Below are positions 1-11,313 of a stretch of 64,000 nt of DNA, piece after piece. The position numbers and the translations under genes are program-made. Each line of letters opens with the position of its first letter. The first letter of the stretch is position 1. This DNA is from Sweltsa coloradensis (taxonomy: Eukaryota > Arthropoda > Insecta > Plecoptera > Chloroperlidae): assembly GCA_024449915.1 (NCBI GenBank), contig JAMZAV010000096.1, positions 496,001 through 560,000 of the forward strand, read 5' to 3'. A model generated the notes under the pieces. It was not told the DNA's origin, did not search any database, and worked only from the letters and a program-made list of their open reading frames with translations.

Positions 1-2590
1 AAGATGAAAACATAGAAGATTTCTCTGTTGACATTAGTATGAACACTGGATACAATAAGAGACGAACTTACAGTAGATGATAATTTGGTATATTTATGAC
101 ATATTTATGAAGTATTTCAACAAACATCTTCCCTTAAAAAGGTTTAAGAAAAGATAGGTATGCGTAGAAAAGTTAAACCATGGATGATGCTGATATAGCT
201 TATGGTTGTAAACTTAAAAGAGACTTTTTAAAGAAGTAGACATGATAATGCAGAAGATTTTAAGAAATACTTCAAAGAAGTTAAGAAATCACTTTCTAAA
301 AAATAACGAGAGGCAAAACAAAATTATCACGATAAGTTCATAAGTATTCTGACAATAAAATTAAAGCAACATGGCATATTATAAACACATGTTTAGACAA
401 AACTTTAAGAATTTGCCTATACAGGAAACTGAATTAAATTAAACGTGGATGGAATTGATATTACAGATCCAGTTGAAGTTGCCAACTCATTTAATAAATA
501 CTTCAGCACTATTGGAGATACCATTGTTGATAGGTCTGTAGATACTACTGAAGAATGTTTAGGCAAACTGAAACGCCGTGTTATGTTGAATACAACCAAC
601 TATAATGATATGGTTTTAGACAGTACTCACGAATCAGAAATTATAGAAATCATACGCAGCTTAAATCCACTAACTCAACAGTTGGGACGACATCCCAAGT
701 AAAATAGTTCAATCCATCGCTGTATTTATAGCTAAACCACTAGCGGATATATTCAATTTCTCCTTCATGGTTGGCATTTACCCAGATATGGCGAAATGGG
801 CTGTTATTAAGCCACTATTCAAAAAGGTAACACAAAAGATATAGGTAACTACGGACCAATAGCTCTTCTAACAATATTCCTCAAAAATTTTAGAAAAGCT
901 TTTCTTAAAACGTTTAACGGAATTTTCTTGATACTAATCAAATTCTATGTGAGGAACAACACGTGGTTTTAGGAAGAAATATTCAACCACTTCAGCACCT
1001 TCAACATAGTTTCATAAAATCACTGAAGCTTTAGAACATAAAAAGAAGTAGCAGTGTTAATGTGTGACTTGTCCAAGCTTTCGATACCATTGACCATAAT
1101 ATTTTAATTAAGAAATTGAACTTTTATGGTATCAATGGTATCCCTCCAAATGGATAAGTCATATATTAGTTGTAGGAAGCAAATGGTCAAGTTACAGAAT
1201 TGTAAATCTAAAAGAATCTATCATGGGAAGAAATACGTAATGGCGTGCCCCAAGGGTCAATATTAGGGCCCATCTTTTTCAGTTTGTACATAAATGATCT
1301 ACCTGCAATATAAATAGTGAATTTAGCATAGTTATACTATTTGCAGACGATACCAGTGTGGTTATTACAGAAAGGATGAGGCAGAATTAATAGCAAATAT
1401 TAAATTTATTCTTAGCAAGTTAGAGGAATGGTTTGATCCCAATAAACTTAAATTAAACGGCGCAAAACCAACCTAATGAGATTTCAAACTAAAGGAAAAC
1501 TTAATGAAATAAAATTAAATACAATCAGTGTACATTAAATACTGTAGAACACTGTCGTTTACTCGGGATTAATATTGATTATAGACTAAATTGGGAAGAA
1601 CACATTCATAAACTAGGCAAACGTTTGAGATCATCATGTTATGCACTTAAAGACTGTCACATCAAGTGAGTTACCCTATCTACAGACAGCATTTTTTGCA
1701 AACGTACAATCTATTATACTATATGGTATATTAATTTGGGGTGGGTCTACATTTGCTCAAGACATATTCAAATGTCAAAAAAAGGCTGTCAGAATTTTAG
1801 TCGGAAAAGTTATAGATCATCTTGCAGAAAACTTTTTGTGCAGCTGAATATATTAACCGTACCTTGCTTATACATTCTCGAAATTCTTACATTTGTCAAA
1901 GATAATCCATCTCATTTTACCCGAAACAGTTTTATACATACCAGAATACAAGATTTAACAGTAATTTACACCAAACCCAACACAGACTCAACCTATCAAA
2001 CAGAGACCCAGTTAAAGCTGGTGTTATTCTTTTTACAATTTACCAACTAATTAAAAGACCTCACATAATAGAGACAAATTTAAAATAAAGGTTAAACAAT
2101 ATCTAATTTTTCATGGTTTTATAGTAGTATAAAAGAATTTCAAGATGGTAAAGACTGCTCTTGTGAATATTGTATTAAAATTTGAGGTGAAAGATAAGAG
2201 GGTAAAAATATAACGCTGAGAAGAAATTTTTGTAATTATTGTATTGTATTTAAATAGAGCCTATGATAATTAAATGATAGAAATTATCTTGTGAATATTG
2301 TATTACAAATTTAATTTTGACGATAAACAATTAAAAATTGAGGACGATGAGGAAATATTATTGTTTTAATTATATGTAATGAAATATGTTAATTTTATTT
2401 TGAATGTAAAATGAATAACATGTAATATTGTATTTTGCATGTAGAAATTAAATATGTAAAATTAAGGTATTTTGTAAGTAGATTTAGAATTAGTTAAAGC
2501 GTATTTCAAGACTTGTACATGAACTATGTATTTTTAAGTGAGCAATGCTTTTGCAATTGCTAATGAAATAAAACGCATTTGAATTGAATT
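1..2590 (+). mobile_element. Decayed non-LTR retrotransposon (LINE), RT region to 3' tail
   Basis: This is a broken reverse-transcriptase ORF read in shifting frames. A NSFNKYFSTIGDTI segment lies at about 487-530. The palm motif GVPQGSILGPIFFSLYINDL lies at 1235-1297 and the catalytic FADDT at about 1338-1352. The downstream thumb segment (GINIDYRLNWEEHIHKL) lies at about 1568-1618, followed by a connecting region with YGILIWGG at about 1722-1745. Many stops and frameshifts make it inactive. The 3' end has AATAAA-like signals and a TTGAATTGAATT tail at 2578-2590. The endonuclease half is missing or lies left of the window. The CR1/Jockey-like clade is an inference from the RT motifs. Confidence 0.85.
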
Positions 2591-2862
2591 AATATATTCG
2601 TGTAAAATTTGTGCGCAGTCGAATAATTATTTCTTATGAAAATTTCAATATTACGATTTTTTCCTTTTTTTAAATTACGATTAATTAAAAAAATATACAA
2701 ATTTAAAAGTTAATTTTCTTAAAATTTAATTTAATTTTTAAAAAATCTTCAACTTAGTAATGATTTTTTCACAGAACAACAGAAAATCCGCATAACACAT
2801 GGCAGCTCAATGCACCAATTACGCTCATCCAACAACGCGGCGGGACTTAAGCGTTTTCCTAG
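2591..2862 (+). mobile_element. HINE-A fragment, 3' end
   Basis: This is the 3' part of a short Helitron-like repeat (family A here). It carries part of the central unit, the conserved GCACCAATTACGCTCATCCA box, a GC-rich stretch GCGGCGGGACTTAAGC, and the terminal TTTTCCTAG followed by T. It sits directly on the LINE tail. A second copy starts four bases downstream. Confidence 0.7.
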
Positions 2863-2865
2863 TTA

Positions 2866-3465
2866 TTGGATGAGCGTAGCAAGCGAAGCGAAGATTCCAT
2901 TTCACTACACTGGAGAAAAAAATCCGGAATGTTTTTTTTTTCTTTCTTTCTTTCTTTCTTTCTGTATTTTTGTCTGTCTGTTAACACGATTCCGGCTAAA
3001 CCGATACTCCGATTGCGATGAAATTTCATGGAGGCCTTCGAAATCTCTAAACTTAGAACTGCCACGTTTTTGAGCGCAATCGGGAAATTTTTTCTCATAA
3101 AAAACGCAATTTTACGATTTTTTTTTATTTTTAAAAACTTTCTTCGACTTATAACACCTACATGCTTTAACCGATTGTAATGATTTTTTCACAGAACCTT
3201 AATTTCATGAATTAAGATATTCGTGCGAAATTTGAGCGTAATCGAAAAATTATTTCTCATGAAAATTGCAATTTTACGATTTTTTTCTTTGTTAAAAATT
3301 ACGATTAATTAAAAAATTAAGTTATTTTTTTATTTAATTTAATTTAATTAAAAAAAAATCTTCGACTAAGTAATGATTTTTTCACAGAACAACAGAAAAT
3401 CCGCGTAACACATGGCAGCTCAATGCACCAATTACGCTCATCCAACAACGCGGCGGGACTTAAGG
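2866..3465 (+). mobile_element. HINE-A copy, 3' terminus lost
   Basis: It starts with TTGGATGAGCGTAGC and continues with a pyrimidine run (CTTTCTTTC repeats at 2941-2965). Two central units of about 160 bp (sharing GAGCG-AATCG-AAA) and the inverted CGCTCATCC box near 3440 follow. The last 13 bases (CGTTTTCCTAGT) are missing, replaced at 3465 by the arm of an inverted repeat. The coding-like frame (FVCLLTRFRLNRYS) recurs in every family copy and reflects the repeat, not a gene. Confidence 0.75.
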
Positions 3466-3745
3466 GGGATCCATGGACCCAATTAAAATTTTCCCAAATA
3501 TTAGTTTAACGAAACATCGGACATAGTTAATCAATTATGATCATCTGACATTGCCAAAACTATTTTAAATTTATTTTTCGGTTGAGCGGTACGCCCAATA
3601 TAGACGATTATAGTGAAATTTTTGACGAACACACGGCACAGCTTTCTGCTCATAATTTTTGTGTTAAAAGGCTAATGTTTGTTTCTATTTGTAACACATA
3701 CTCCTGGCTATAAACTGTATATGTTGGAATTTGTTTCTTGTTAAT

Positions 3746-3830
3746 ATCTTGCATGGTACGATTTTTTACTTCCGCCGGTACAAACACTAACTTTGTACCG
3801 GCGGAAGTAAAAAATCGTACCGTGCAAGAT
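3746..3830. repeat. 39-bp-arm palindrome abutting a HINE end
   Basis: The arms 3746-3784 and 3792-3830 are almost perfect reverse complements (ATCTTGCA..GTACGATTT and AAATCGTAC..TGCAAGAT) around a 7-base loop, CACTAAC. The right arm ends exactly where the HINE-B terminus ACTAGGAAAACGC begins. Confidence 0.85.
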
Positions 3831-4951
3831 ACTAGGAAAACGCTAAAGTCCCGCCGAGTTGATGGATGAGCGTTTTTGTAAGTTTTTAGTTTGCGTGGGA
3901 CCACTTTTCCTTTGCAAGTGCTTTGTGAATGCATTGTAGGTGACTGTTGTAAAGTTTCAATTTCTTCTTGTTAGTTGTTATTATAAACCTCAAAAAACAC
4001 ATTTTAAAACCTTTATTTCTATGCATTCTGGCTAACTTTGTCAACTTTTGCAACTTTTTCTTACAAAAGGTACTACATCACCATAACCGTAAAGTCCATG
4101 TGAAATATGAACGTTGTTGCCCCACCCGTTTGGTCAAAATCGGCCTAAATGTGACGAAAATATCGCACTTAAAGTAAAAAAACTCATATTAAAACCTTTA
4201 TTTCTATAGATTCTAGCTAACTTTTTCAACTTTTTCTTTCAAAAGGTACTACATCACCATAACCTTAATGCCCATGTGAAATATGAACGTTGTAGCCCCA
4301 CCCGTTTGGTCACAATCGGTCCAAATGCGACAAAAATATCGCACTAAAAATCGAAAAACTCGTATTAAAACCTTTATTTCTATGGATTCTAGATAACTTT
4401 CTCAGCTTTTTATTTTAAAAGGTACATTATCACCCGAACCTCAATGTCCATGTGAAATATGAACGTTGTAGCCCCACCTGTTTTGGTCAATCGGCCCAAA
4501 TGTGACGAAAATATCGAACTAAAATCGAAAAACTCATATTAAAACCTTTATTTATATGGGTTCTAGCTAACTTTTTCAGCTTTTTGTTTCAAAAGGTACT
4601 ACATCACCATAATCCTAAAGTTCATGTGAAATATGAACGTTGTAGCCCCACCTGTTTGGTCAGAATCGACCCAAATGTGACGAAAATATCGCACTAAAAA
4701 TCAAAAAAAAAATCGTAAAAGTACGATATTCATGAGAAAATATTTCTTCGATTGTACCCAAAAACGTAGCAATTTCTAAGTTCAGAGAAAACGAAGGCCC
4801 CCTCAAATTTTCATCACGATCGCATATGCCGTTTGCCCGGTAGAGAGCGAACAAACAGACAGAAAAAAAAAAAAAAAAAAAAACATTGGAGCTAAATTTT
4901 TTGGGGGTCAGTGAAATTGAAGTCTTCGCTTCGCTCGCTACGCTCATCCAA
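3831..4951 (-). mobile_element. HINE-B full-length copy
   Basis: Read on the minus strand it starts TTGGATGAGCGTAGCGAGCG at 4951 and ends GCGTTTTCCTAGT at 3831. The centre holds four tandem units of about 174-185 bp, counted from AAAACCTTTATTT at about 4007, 4191, 4367 and 4541. Each contains GGTACTACATCACC and CCACCCGTTTGGTCA. The architecture (subterminal inverted GGATGAGCG boxes, central minisatellite, GC-rich stretch before a CTAG end) matches Helentron-associated elements (HINEs). There is no coding capacity. Confidence 0.75.
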
Positions 4952-5229
4952 TTAACGGGAAATAAATTCCAACATATACAGTTTATAGCCAGGAGTATGT
5001 GTTACAAATAGGAACAAACATTAGCCTTTTAACACACAAATTATGAGCAGAAAGCTGTGCCGTGTATACGTCAAAAATTTCACCATAATCGTCTATATTG
5101 GGCGTACCACTCAACCAAAAAATAAATCAAAAATAGTTTTGGCAATGTCAGATGATCATAATTGATAAACTATGTCCGATGTTTCGTTAAACTAATATTT
5201 AGAAAAATTTTAATTGGGTCCATGGATAA

Positions 5230-5506
5230 CAAACAAGGACTCAATGGTCAAACAAATTTTCCACCAGAGCGCAGAACGATCTAGGTTTGGTCACAGTTGT
5301 GGGGACGTTGATAAAATTCATACTTTAACACCATCCATATTGGGTGCGTACTGCGTAGCGTATTGTTGTTGACGATGTAGTCTCGCTGGAACCACACGGT
5401 GACCAAACCTTGATCATATGAACCTGTCGGAGAATCGGGATGGACGCAGCTTGGCATTGCCCTATTACTCTCATCCTTTGAATAAATCAGGCTATAATTC
5501 ACTAAA
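5230..5506. other. Intronic spacer with a small inverted repeat
   Basis: No gene is seen. An imperfect 18-bp inverted pair (AGGTTTGGTCACAGTTGTGG at 5282 and CCACACGGTGACCAAACCTT near 5392) encloses about 90 bp and could be a very short MITE. Confidence 0.4.
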
Positions 5507-6207
5507 ACTAGGAAGCTTCGCAAACGCTTTTTCAGGCGCGTTGTTGGATAAGCGTAATTGGTGCATTGAGCTGCCATGTTTTATGCAGATTTTATGTTGT
5601 TCTGTGAAAAGCATATAGGTGTTATAAGTCGAAGAAATTGTTTAAAAAACGAAAAAAATCGTAAACTTGCGATTTTCATGAGAAGAAATATTTCGATTGA
5701 GCTCAAATTTCACACGAGTATAGTAATTTATAAATAAAGGTTCTGTGAAAAAATCATTAAAATCAGATAAAGCATATAGGTGTTATAAAACGAAGAAATT
5801 GTTTAAAATCGTTAAAAATCGTAAAATTGCGACTTTCATAAGAAATAATATTTCGATTGTGCTTAAATTTCACACGAATATAAAAATTTGTAAAATTAAG
5901 GTTCTGTAAAAAAATTATTACAATCGAATAAAGCATGTAGGTGTTATAAGTCTAAGAAATTGTTTAAAAATTGGAAAAAATCGTAAAATTGCGATTTTCA
6001 TGAGAAATAATATTTTGATTGCGCTCAAAAACAAGGCAGTTCTAAGTTCAGAGATTTCGAAGGCCTCCAGAAAATTTAATTGCAATTGGAGTATCGGTTT
6101 AGCCGGAATTGTGATAACAAACAGACAAAAATACAAAAAAACATTCCGGATTTTTTTCTCCAGTGTAGTGAAATGAAATCTTCACTTTGCTCGCTACTCT
6201 CATCCAA
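5507..6207 (-). mobile_element. HINE-A copy, GCTTCCTAGT terminus variant
   Basis: On the minus strand it runs from CCAA/TTGGATGAG at 6207 to AAGCTTCCTAGT at 5507. Central units repeat with a 161-bp spacing (GCATATAGGTGTTATAA at 5611 and 5772, GCATGTAGG at 5933). The end differs from other A copies: CGCGCCTGAAAAAGCGTTTGCGAAGC replaces CGCGGCGGGACTTAAGCG, so family A has two 3'-end subtypes. Confidence 0.75.
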
Positions 6208-6474
6208 TTAATTTGACCCCCCCCCCTCCTCCCCCCCCCTTATTTTGGGTTTAAACTTTAAATTCGAAAAAGGAGGAGGGGGAGGAAAAATTTAAAACGT
6301 GAGTTCAAAATGGTGCTCGCAATACCGTACCTGATTTTCAGTGGGGGACATTACTTTTAAAGCGGGCCAAACCAACCCTATAAGGGGGACAACATCGACG
6401 AGCGAACAATGACCAACTAGAGACCAGATGAACACGATTCCACACGCGGACAGCGCCAGAATCAACAAGGCTTA
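6208..6474. repeat. Homopyrimidine/homopurine tract plus composite retroposon fragment
   Basis: 6217-6240 is a run of C with few T. 6268-6287 is a purine mirror (GGAGGAGGGGGAGGAAAAA). From about 6338 the sequence TGATTTTCAGTGGGGGACA and the following 130 bp match the composite repeat seen at about 24119-24315 and 58205-58410. Confidence 0.6.
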
Positions 6475-7030
6475 TTGGATGAGCGAAGCGAAAACTTCAA
6501 TTTCACTGACCCCTAAAAAAATTTAGCTCCAATGTTTTTTATTTGTTTTATTTTTTTTGTTCTGTCTGTTTGTTTGCACGATTCCGGGCAAACGGCATAT
6601 GCGATCTTGATGACAATTGGAGGGGACCTTCGAAATCTCTGAACATAGACCTGCCACGTTTTTGGGTACAATCGAAGAAATATTTCTCATGAATATTGTA
6701 CTTTTACGATTTTTTTTCCGATTTTTAGTGCGATATTTTCGTGACATTTGGGCCGATTCTGACCAACCGGCTGGGGCTACAACGTTCATATTTTACATGG
6801 ACACTAATAAAATGGTGATGTATTGCTTTTTGAAAGAAAAAGTTGAAAAAGTTAGCCAGAATCCATAGAATAAAGGTTTTAATATGAGTTTTTTTAGGTT
6901 TATAATAACAATTAACAATTACCTAGAATGCATTCAAAAAGCACTTGCAAAGGAAAAGTGGTCCCGCGCAAACAAAAACTTACAAAAAAGCTCATCTATC
7001 AACGCGGCGGGACTTAAGCGTTTTCCTAGT
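6475..7030 (+). mobile_element. HINE-B copy with one central unit
   Basis: It starts TTGGATGAGCGAAGCG and ends GCGGCGGGACTTAAGCG..CCTAGT at 7030. Only about one 176-bp unit is present, compared with four in the 3831-4951 copy, so unit number varies between copies. Confidence 0.75.
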
Positions 7031-7316
7031 ACAGAACACCATAATAATTTATAATGTGGATATGGATTGGGAAATTTTAAAAAAATCAAAGAAAAACGTA
7101 AAATTGCGATTTTAATGATAAATAATTTTTCGATTGCGCTCAAAAACGTGGCAGTTCTAAGTTCAGATATTACGAAGGCCTCAAGAAAATTTCATCGCAA
7201 TTGGAGTATCGGTTTAGTCGGAATCGTGCTAACAAACAGACAAAAAAAAAACATTCCGGATTTTTCTCTCCATTGTATTGAAATGGAATCTTCGCTTCGC
7301 TCGCTACGCTCATCCA
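7031..7316 (-). mobile_element. HINE-A 5' fragment
   Basis: This is a reverse-oriented family-A 5' half ending in CGCTTCGCTCGCTACGCTCATCCA at about 7315. It directly abuts the CTAGT end of the preceding HINE-B. Confidence 0.65.
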
Positions 7317-7322
7317 GTTATA

Positions 7323-7950
7323 ACTAGGAAGCTTTGCAAACGCTTTTTCAGGCACGTTGTTGGATGAGCGTATGATTATTTAAACAAAAAAAGCGTAAAA
7401 TTGTGATTTTCATGAGAAATTATGTTTTGATTGCGCTCAAATTTCACACAAATGTATAAATTCATAAAATTAAGGTTCTGTGAAAATATCATTACAATCT
7501 GATAAAGCATGTAGGTTGTTATAAGTCGAAGAAATTTTTTTTGAACAAAAAAAGCGTAAAATTCCAATTTTCATGAAAAATTATTTTTCGGTCGCTCTCA
7601 AATTTCACACCAATATATTAATTCATAAAATTAAGGTGCTGTGAAAAAATCATTACAATCGGATAAAGTATGTAGGTGTTATAACTCAAAGAAATTTTTT
7701 TTAAATAAAAAAAAGTCGTAAAATTGCGATTTTAATGAGAAATAATTTTTCGATTGCGCTCAAAAACGTGGCAGTTCTAAGTTCAGAGATTTCGAAGGCC
7801 TCCAGAAAATTTAATCGCAATTGGAGTATCGGTTTAGCCGGAATCGTGTTAACAAACAGACAAAAATAAAATAAAAAAAAAAAAAAATACGGATTTTTTT
7901 CTCCAGTGTAGTGAAATGGAAACTTCGCTTCGCTTGCTACGCTCATCCAA
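7323..7950 (-). mobile_element. HINE-A copy, complete
   Basis: On the minus strand it runs from TTGGATGAGCGTAGC at 7950 to AAAGCTTCCTAGT at 7323. It carries central units near 7430 and 7590 and the same GAGCGCAATCGAAAAATTA core as other copies. Only seven bases separate it from the neighbouring A fragment. Confidence 0.75.
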
Positions 7951-8592
7951 AAAATAATTTTGTTTTTTACGAATTTCGATTTTGTGAAAAAGTCTTAAAT
8001 TGATCCTTTTCTATTTTGCATACTTTAGTGCTACGTTAGATCAGGTAAGTTCTGATAGGCTCATCGTGTGTACTGATACCGTTTAAAAGATATGATTTTT
8101 TGAAAATGGTACGGCCTAGTATATCGAAATATGGAAATTTACACACAAAAATGCTAAATTGCGTAATTGTGATGGAGGTGCCAGCTAAAAAATTCGCAAT
8201 TAATAATTATTTTCGATATTTGATATCGCACCATTCTTTGGTTATTTACAAAATTATGATGATTAGCCGAATTAATTTTAATCTAATTACAATTAAGTTA
8301 ATTTTTACCACATTTGACCTAGGCCGTTATGTATAATTTACTTCTAACTCATCCGATTGGCTTGAGATTGTCCCACTTTACCCACATCATGCCAATAAAT
8401 TCAAAATTTTATTGGTAAATTCGAAATTCTTTTAGCTTATAGATTAAGGGAGTAAAATTGATTACAAGTGAAAATATCAATTAATTAAAATTAATTTGGC
8501 TAATTATTCCTGTAAAATATTGTTATTTGATACAAATGTCGACTGTGTAGTCTCTTTGTTATATATTATATTTTTGGTTAATTTATAATTAA
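7951..8592. other. AT-rich intronic sequence
   Basis: No gene or complete element is seen. A GGAGGTGCCAG box at 8174-8184 belongs to a motif that recurs nine times in the window. Confidence 0.4.
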
Positions 8593-8938
8593 TTGGATGA
8601 GCACAGTGAAGACTTCAATTTCACTGACACCTCAAAAAATTTAGCTCCAAAGTTTTTTTTTTCTTTTTTTCTGTCTGTTTGCGCTCTACCGGGCAAACGG
8701 CATATGCGATCTTGATGAAAATTGGAGGGGACCTTCGAAATCTCTGAACTTAGACTTGCTACGTTTTTGGGTGCAATCGAAGAAATATTTCTCATGAATA
8801 TCGTACTTTAAGGATTTTTTTTTGATTTTTTGTGCGACATTTTGGTGCCATTTGGGCCAATTCTGACCAAACGGGTGCGGCTACAACGTTCATATTATAC
8901 ATGGACATTAAGATTATGGTGATGTAGTACCTTTTAGT
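8593..8938 (+). mobile_element. HINE-B copy truncated by a foldback element
   Basis: It starts TTGGATGAGCACAGTG, has the B-type central unit (TACAACGTTCATATTATACATGG) and stops at GTAGTACCTTTTA, where the foldback at 8940 begins. Confidence 0.7.
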
Positions 8939-8939
8939 A

Positions 8940-9300
8940 GCCAACGATTTTTGTGGTAAAAAAGTTAAATTTTTAAACTCGAAATCATAAAAAAAATCTT
9001 GGCCATGAACCAAATTCAATGGCCAAACCATTTTTTTAATGATTTCGAGTTTAAAAATTTTACTTTTTTACCACGAAAATGGTTGGCTTGGCGCTTGTCA
9101 ACAGGCGAAATGATCTTACTTATTTTCAAAGCGAAACTAGGGAGAAAGAATAAAGAGCTTGGCTCAACTTCTATATCTCACAGCATTCACAGCCGAAGAC
9201 TTTTGAAGGAGAGCTTGGCTGCCGTTTTTTTTTTTTTACAAATTTTTGTATTTGGTTGGATATTACATCTTTTTGTTGTTCGTTTGCTATCAAGGTGTGA
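8940..9300. repeat. Foldback MITE, one arm shortened
   Basis: AGCCAACGATTTTTGTGG near 8939 is the reverse complement of CCACGAAAATGGTTGGCT at 9071-9088. The inner arms contain the AAATTTTTAAACTCGAAATC pair. The right arm continues to about 9300 and is about 90% identical by eye to the arm of the larger palindrome at 26246-26751, so both belong to one family. Confidence 0.7.
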
Positions 9301-10338
9301 ATGATGGACAGGGAATGATAAAATTTGTTAAGTTCAAAGTTGTTTTTTGACATTTTTGGGCCCACGGTCCCCCCAAAGATACCTCTTGTGTTTTAAGCAC
9401 TAGATATTTATAATGGTTAAGAGCATGTTTAATTTCAAGCTTGTACAAATTACTACGCCTGAGTAATTACGCGTTTTGATTTTGATTTTCCCCGGTCCCA
9501 ATTGCCCGGTTTTGGTTATGAGGTACATCTGAGTGTGGCCCAAGTTTCAAAGTTCTAAGATGAACCGTTTTCTCAGTATAGCGTATTATTCATAAGAGTA
9601 CGGAATTACCTACTTTTGATAATTTTGATTTTCTCCGGTACCCGTTACCCAATTTTGCTTTCCATATTCAAAAGTGATAAAGAATGAGAGATATCAAAAT
9701 GCATTCCACGTTTGAAACATCTCAGTTGTAGCGTTTTCTTTGAATGATTCATTTCTTAAAGTTCAGATATGTTTTTTGTCATTTTTGGGCCCATGGTCAT
9801 CCCCAAATTTAGCCCCTTGTGTTTTGGACGCAAGATATTTATAATGGTTAATAGCATGTTTAATTTCAAGTTTGTACAAATTACCACGCCTTGGTAATTA
9901 TGTGTTTTGATTATCTTCCAAATTTTGATTTTCTCCGGTCCCTGTTACCCGATTTTGGTTTTGAAAGCAAAAGTCACTGCGTCTGAAGTACATCTAAGTG
10001 TGGTCCAAGTTTCATAGTTCTAAGATTTACTGTTTTCTCTGTAGGCTAAATTAATCTCCGCGGATAACTAGCCAGCCAGCCAGCTGAAAGAAATTTGACG
10101 ATGTTGAGAGCCTTTTTTAACACAGAACGAGTTGTCGGATCGGGTTGATTTTTTTTTTTGGTATGTCATGGACCACATACCAGGTCATATACCGAGTTTC
10201 AAGATTGTAACTCTTTCGGGGCGGCGTGTGCAGATAGCTGAAAACCCCCCAACTCTGGTAGCTGTATACAGGGCTGGAGTTCGTCGTCGCCTAAGCAGTC
10301 GCATGCGCTTGTCTGCCGGGCGACGACCGCCGCCCTAG
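9301..10338 (+). mobile_element. Helitron-like unit with 429-bp tandem repeat and CTAG end
   Basis: CATTTTTGGGCCCA occurs at 9351 and again at 9780, followed by shared text (GATATTTATAATGGTTAA, TCTCCGGTCCC), so the period is 429 bp for about 1.5 units. The 3' part (about 9985-10338) matches 29775-30169 and ends GGGCGACGACCGCCGCCCTAG, a short GC hairpin followed by CTAG, which is the Helitron 3' signature. No Rep/helicase remnant is visible. Confidence 0.55.
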
Positions 10339-10599
10339 ATACCCCTTTTAAGGCAACAATTATATGAAATAATATTCGATACATACCACAAAAATTATGT
10401 ATTATTTATTTCAAATATTTACTAAACTGTAGTGCATTGTTGTGTCGGCATCTATGTTATTAGATTTATTTAGTTGTCCTCCTTTGTAAATCAGTTTAAT
10501 AACTGAATAGGATAGACGTTAAATAAATAAATAAAATAAATAAAAATAAAAATGTTTGAAGGACTGTTTTTGAGTTGCTGCAACCTTTTTAAAACTTAA
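10339..10599 (+). repeat. LINE/SINE 3' tail
   Basis: TTAGTTGTCCTCCTTTGTAA through ACTGAATAGGATAGACGTTAAATAAATAAA (about 10469-10535) recurs at about 13924-13985 and, diverged, at 58603-58640. A shared 3' tail with (AAATA)n suggests mobilisation by the same LINE machinery. Confidence 0.6.
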
Positions 10600-11040
10600 T
10601 TGGATGAGCAAAGCAGACTTCATTTCACTTACCCTGAGAAAAATAGCTCGGGTGTTTTTTTGTTGTTGTTGTCTGTTTGTTTTTTGTTTGTTTGTTTGTT
10701 TGTTGGCTCTTTACCGGGAAACGGCATATGCGATCTTGATGAAATTTTCAGGGGACCTTCGAAATCTCTGAACTTAGATCTGCCAAGTTGTTGGGTACAA
10801 TCGAAGAAATATTTGTCATGAATATCAAACTTTTATGATATTTTTCGATTTTGAATGCGATATTTTCGTGATTACTTAACAAATGGCTACTCCGATCTTG
10901 ATTTAACTTTATGGGAACGTTCGAAATCACGGAACTTAGATATGTTATGATTTTGGAGATAATCGAAGAAATATTTCTCATAAAAATCATACTTTTACGG
11001 CAACGATTTATCAACTATAAAAGCTCGTCCATCCACGCGA
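10600..11040 (+). mobile_element. HINE-B copy, diverged 3' end
   Basis: It begins TTGGATGAGCAAAGC, has a long GTTTGTTTGTTTG run at 10676-10703, and two degenerate central units each with TCGAAGAAATATTT. The terminal region (CTCGTCCATCCACGCG) lacks a clear CTAGT. Confidence 0.65.
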
Positions 11041-11098
11041 CTGCAGCGCTCAGCCATCAGCAGCCTAATAAATAAGTAAAGTGTGTCGGTCTCCTCAC

Positions 11099-11313
11099 CC
11101 TTCAGGGAATCGCGTTGCTCCGGGCTTGAACAGGATCGTTGGCGAGTTGTTCCGGAGTCCGATGTTGATCGCCTCCAGCTCCAGGGTTTCCTTCTTATCG
11201 CTCCAGTCGGTCTCCAGGCGGGACTTGACGGCCTTGCAGTGACGCAGCTGTTCTTCCATCTGTCCCAGGATGCGGGACATCAGGTCGCGCACTTCGCTCA
11301 CCAGACCAACCTC
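11099..11313 (-). CDS. Tektin exon 6
   Basis: This 215-nt exon has acceptor ttttacag/GAGG and donor GAAGG/gtgagg (phase 2). It starts EVGLVSEVRDLMSRILGQME, joins exon 5 as ELVK-EVG, and ends NNSPTILFKPGATRFPEG. No following tektin exon was found between here and position 1, so the next intron is at least 11.1 kb. Confidence 0.92.

Larger units (their letters stand above)
3467..5229. repeat. Long inverted repeat (arms 3467-3738 and 4960-5229)
   Basis: The left arm begins GGATCCATGGACCCAATT and runs to TATATGTTGGAATTTG. The right arm is its reverse complement with scattered substitutions, ending at AATTGGGTCCATGG. The 1.2-kb interior holds a short palindrome and a complete HINE-B copy. It looks like a foldback or long-TIR DNA element that received a later insertion in its centre. 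No protein remnant is visible. Confidence 0.75.

Noticed and set aside
2810..3073. Recurring frame with FVCLLTRFRLNRYS in many places and both strands
   Set aside because: It is the translation of the HINE-A/B 5' region. It recurs with each copy, varies in frame and has no start or splice support.
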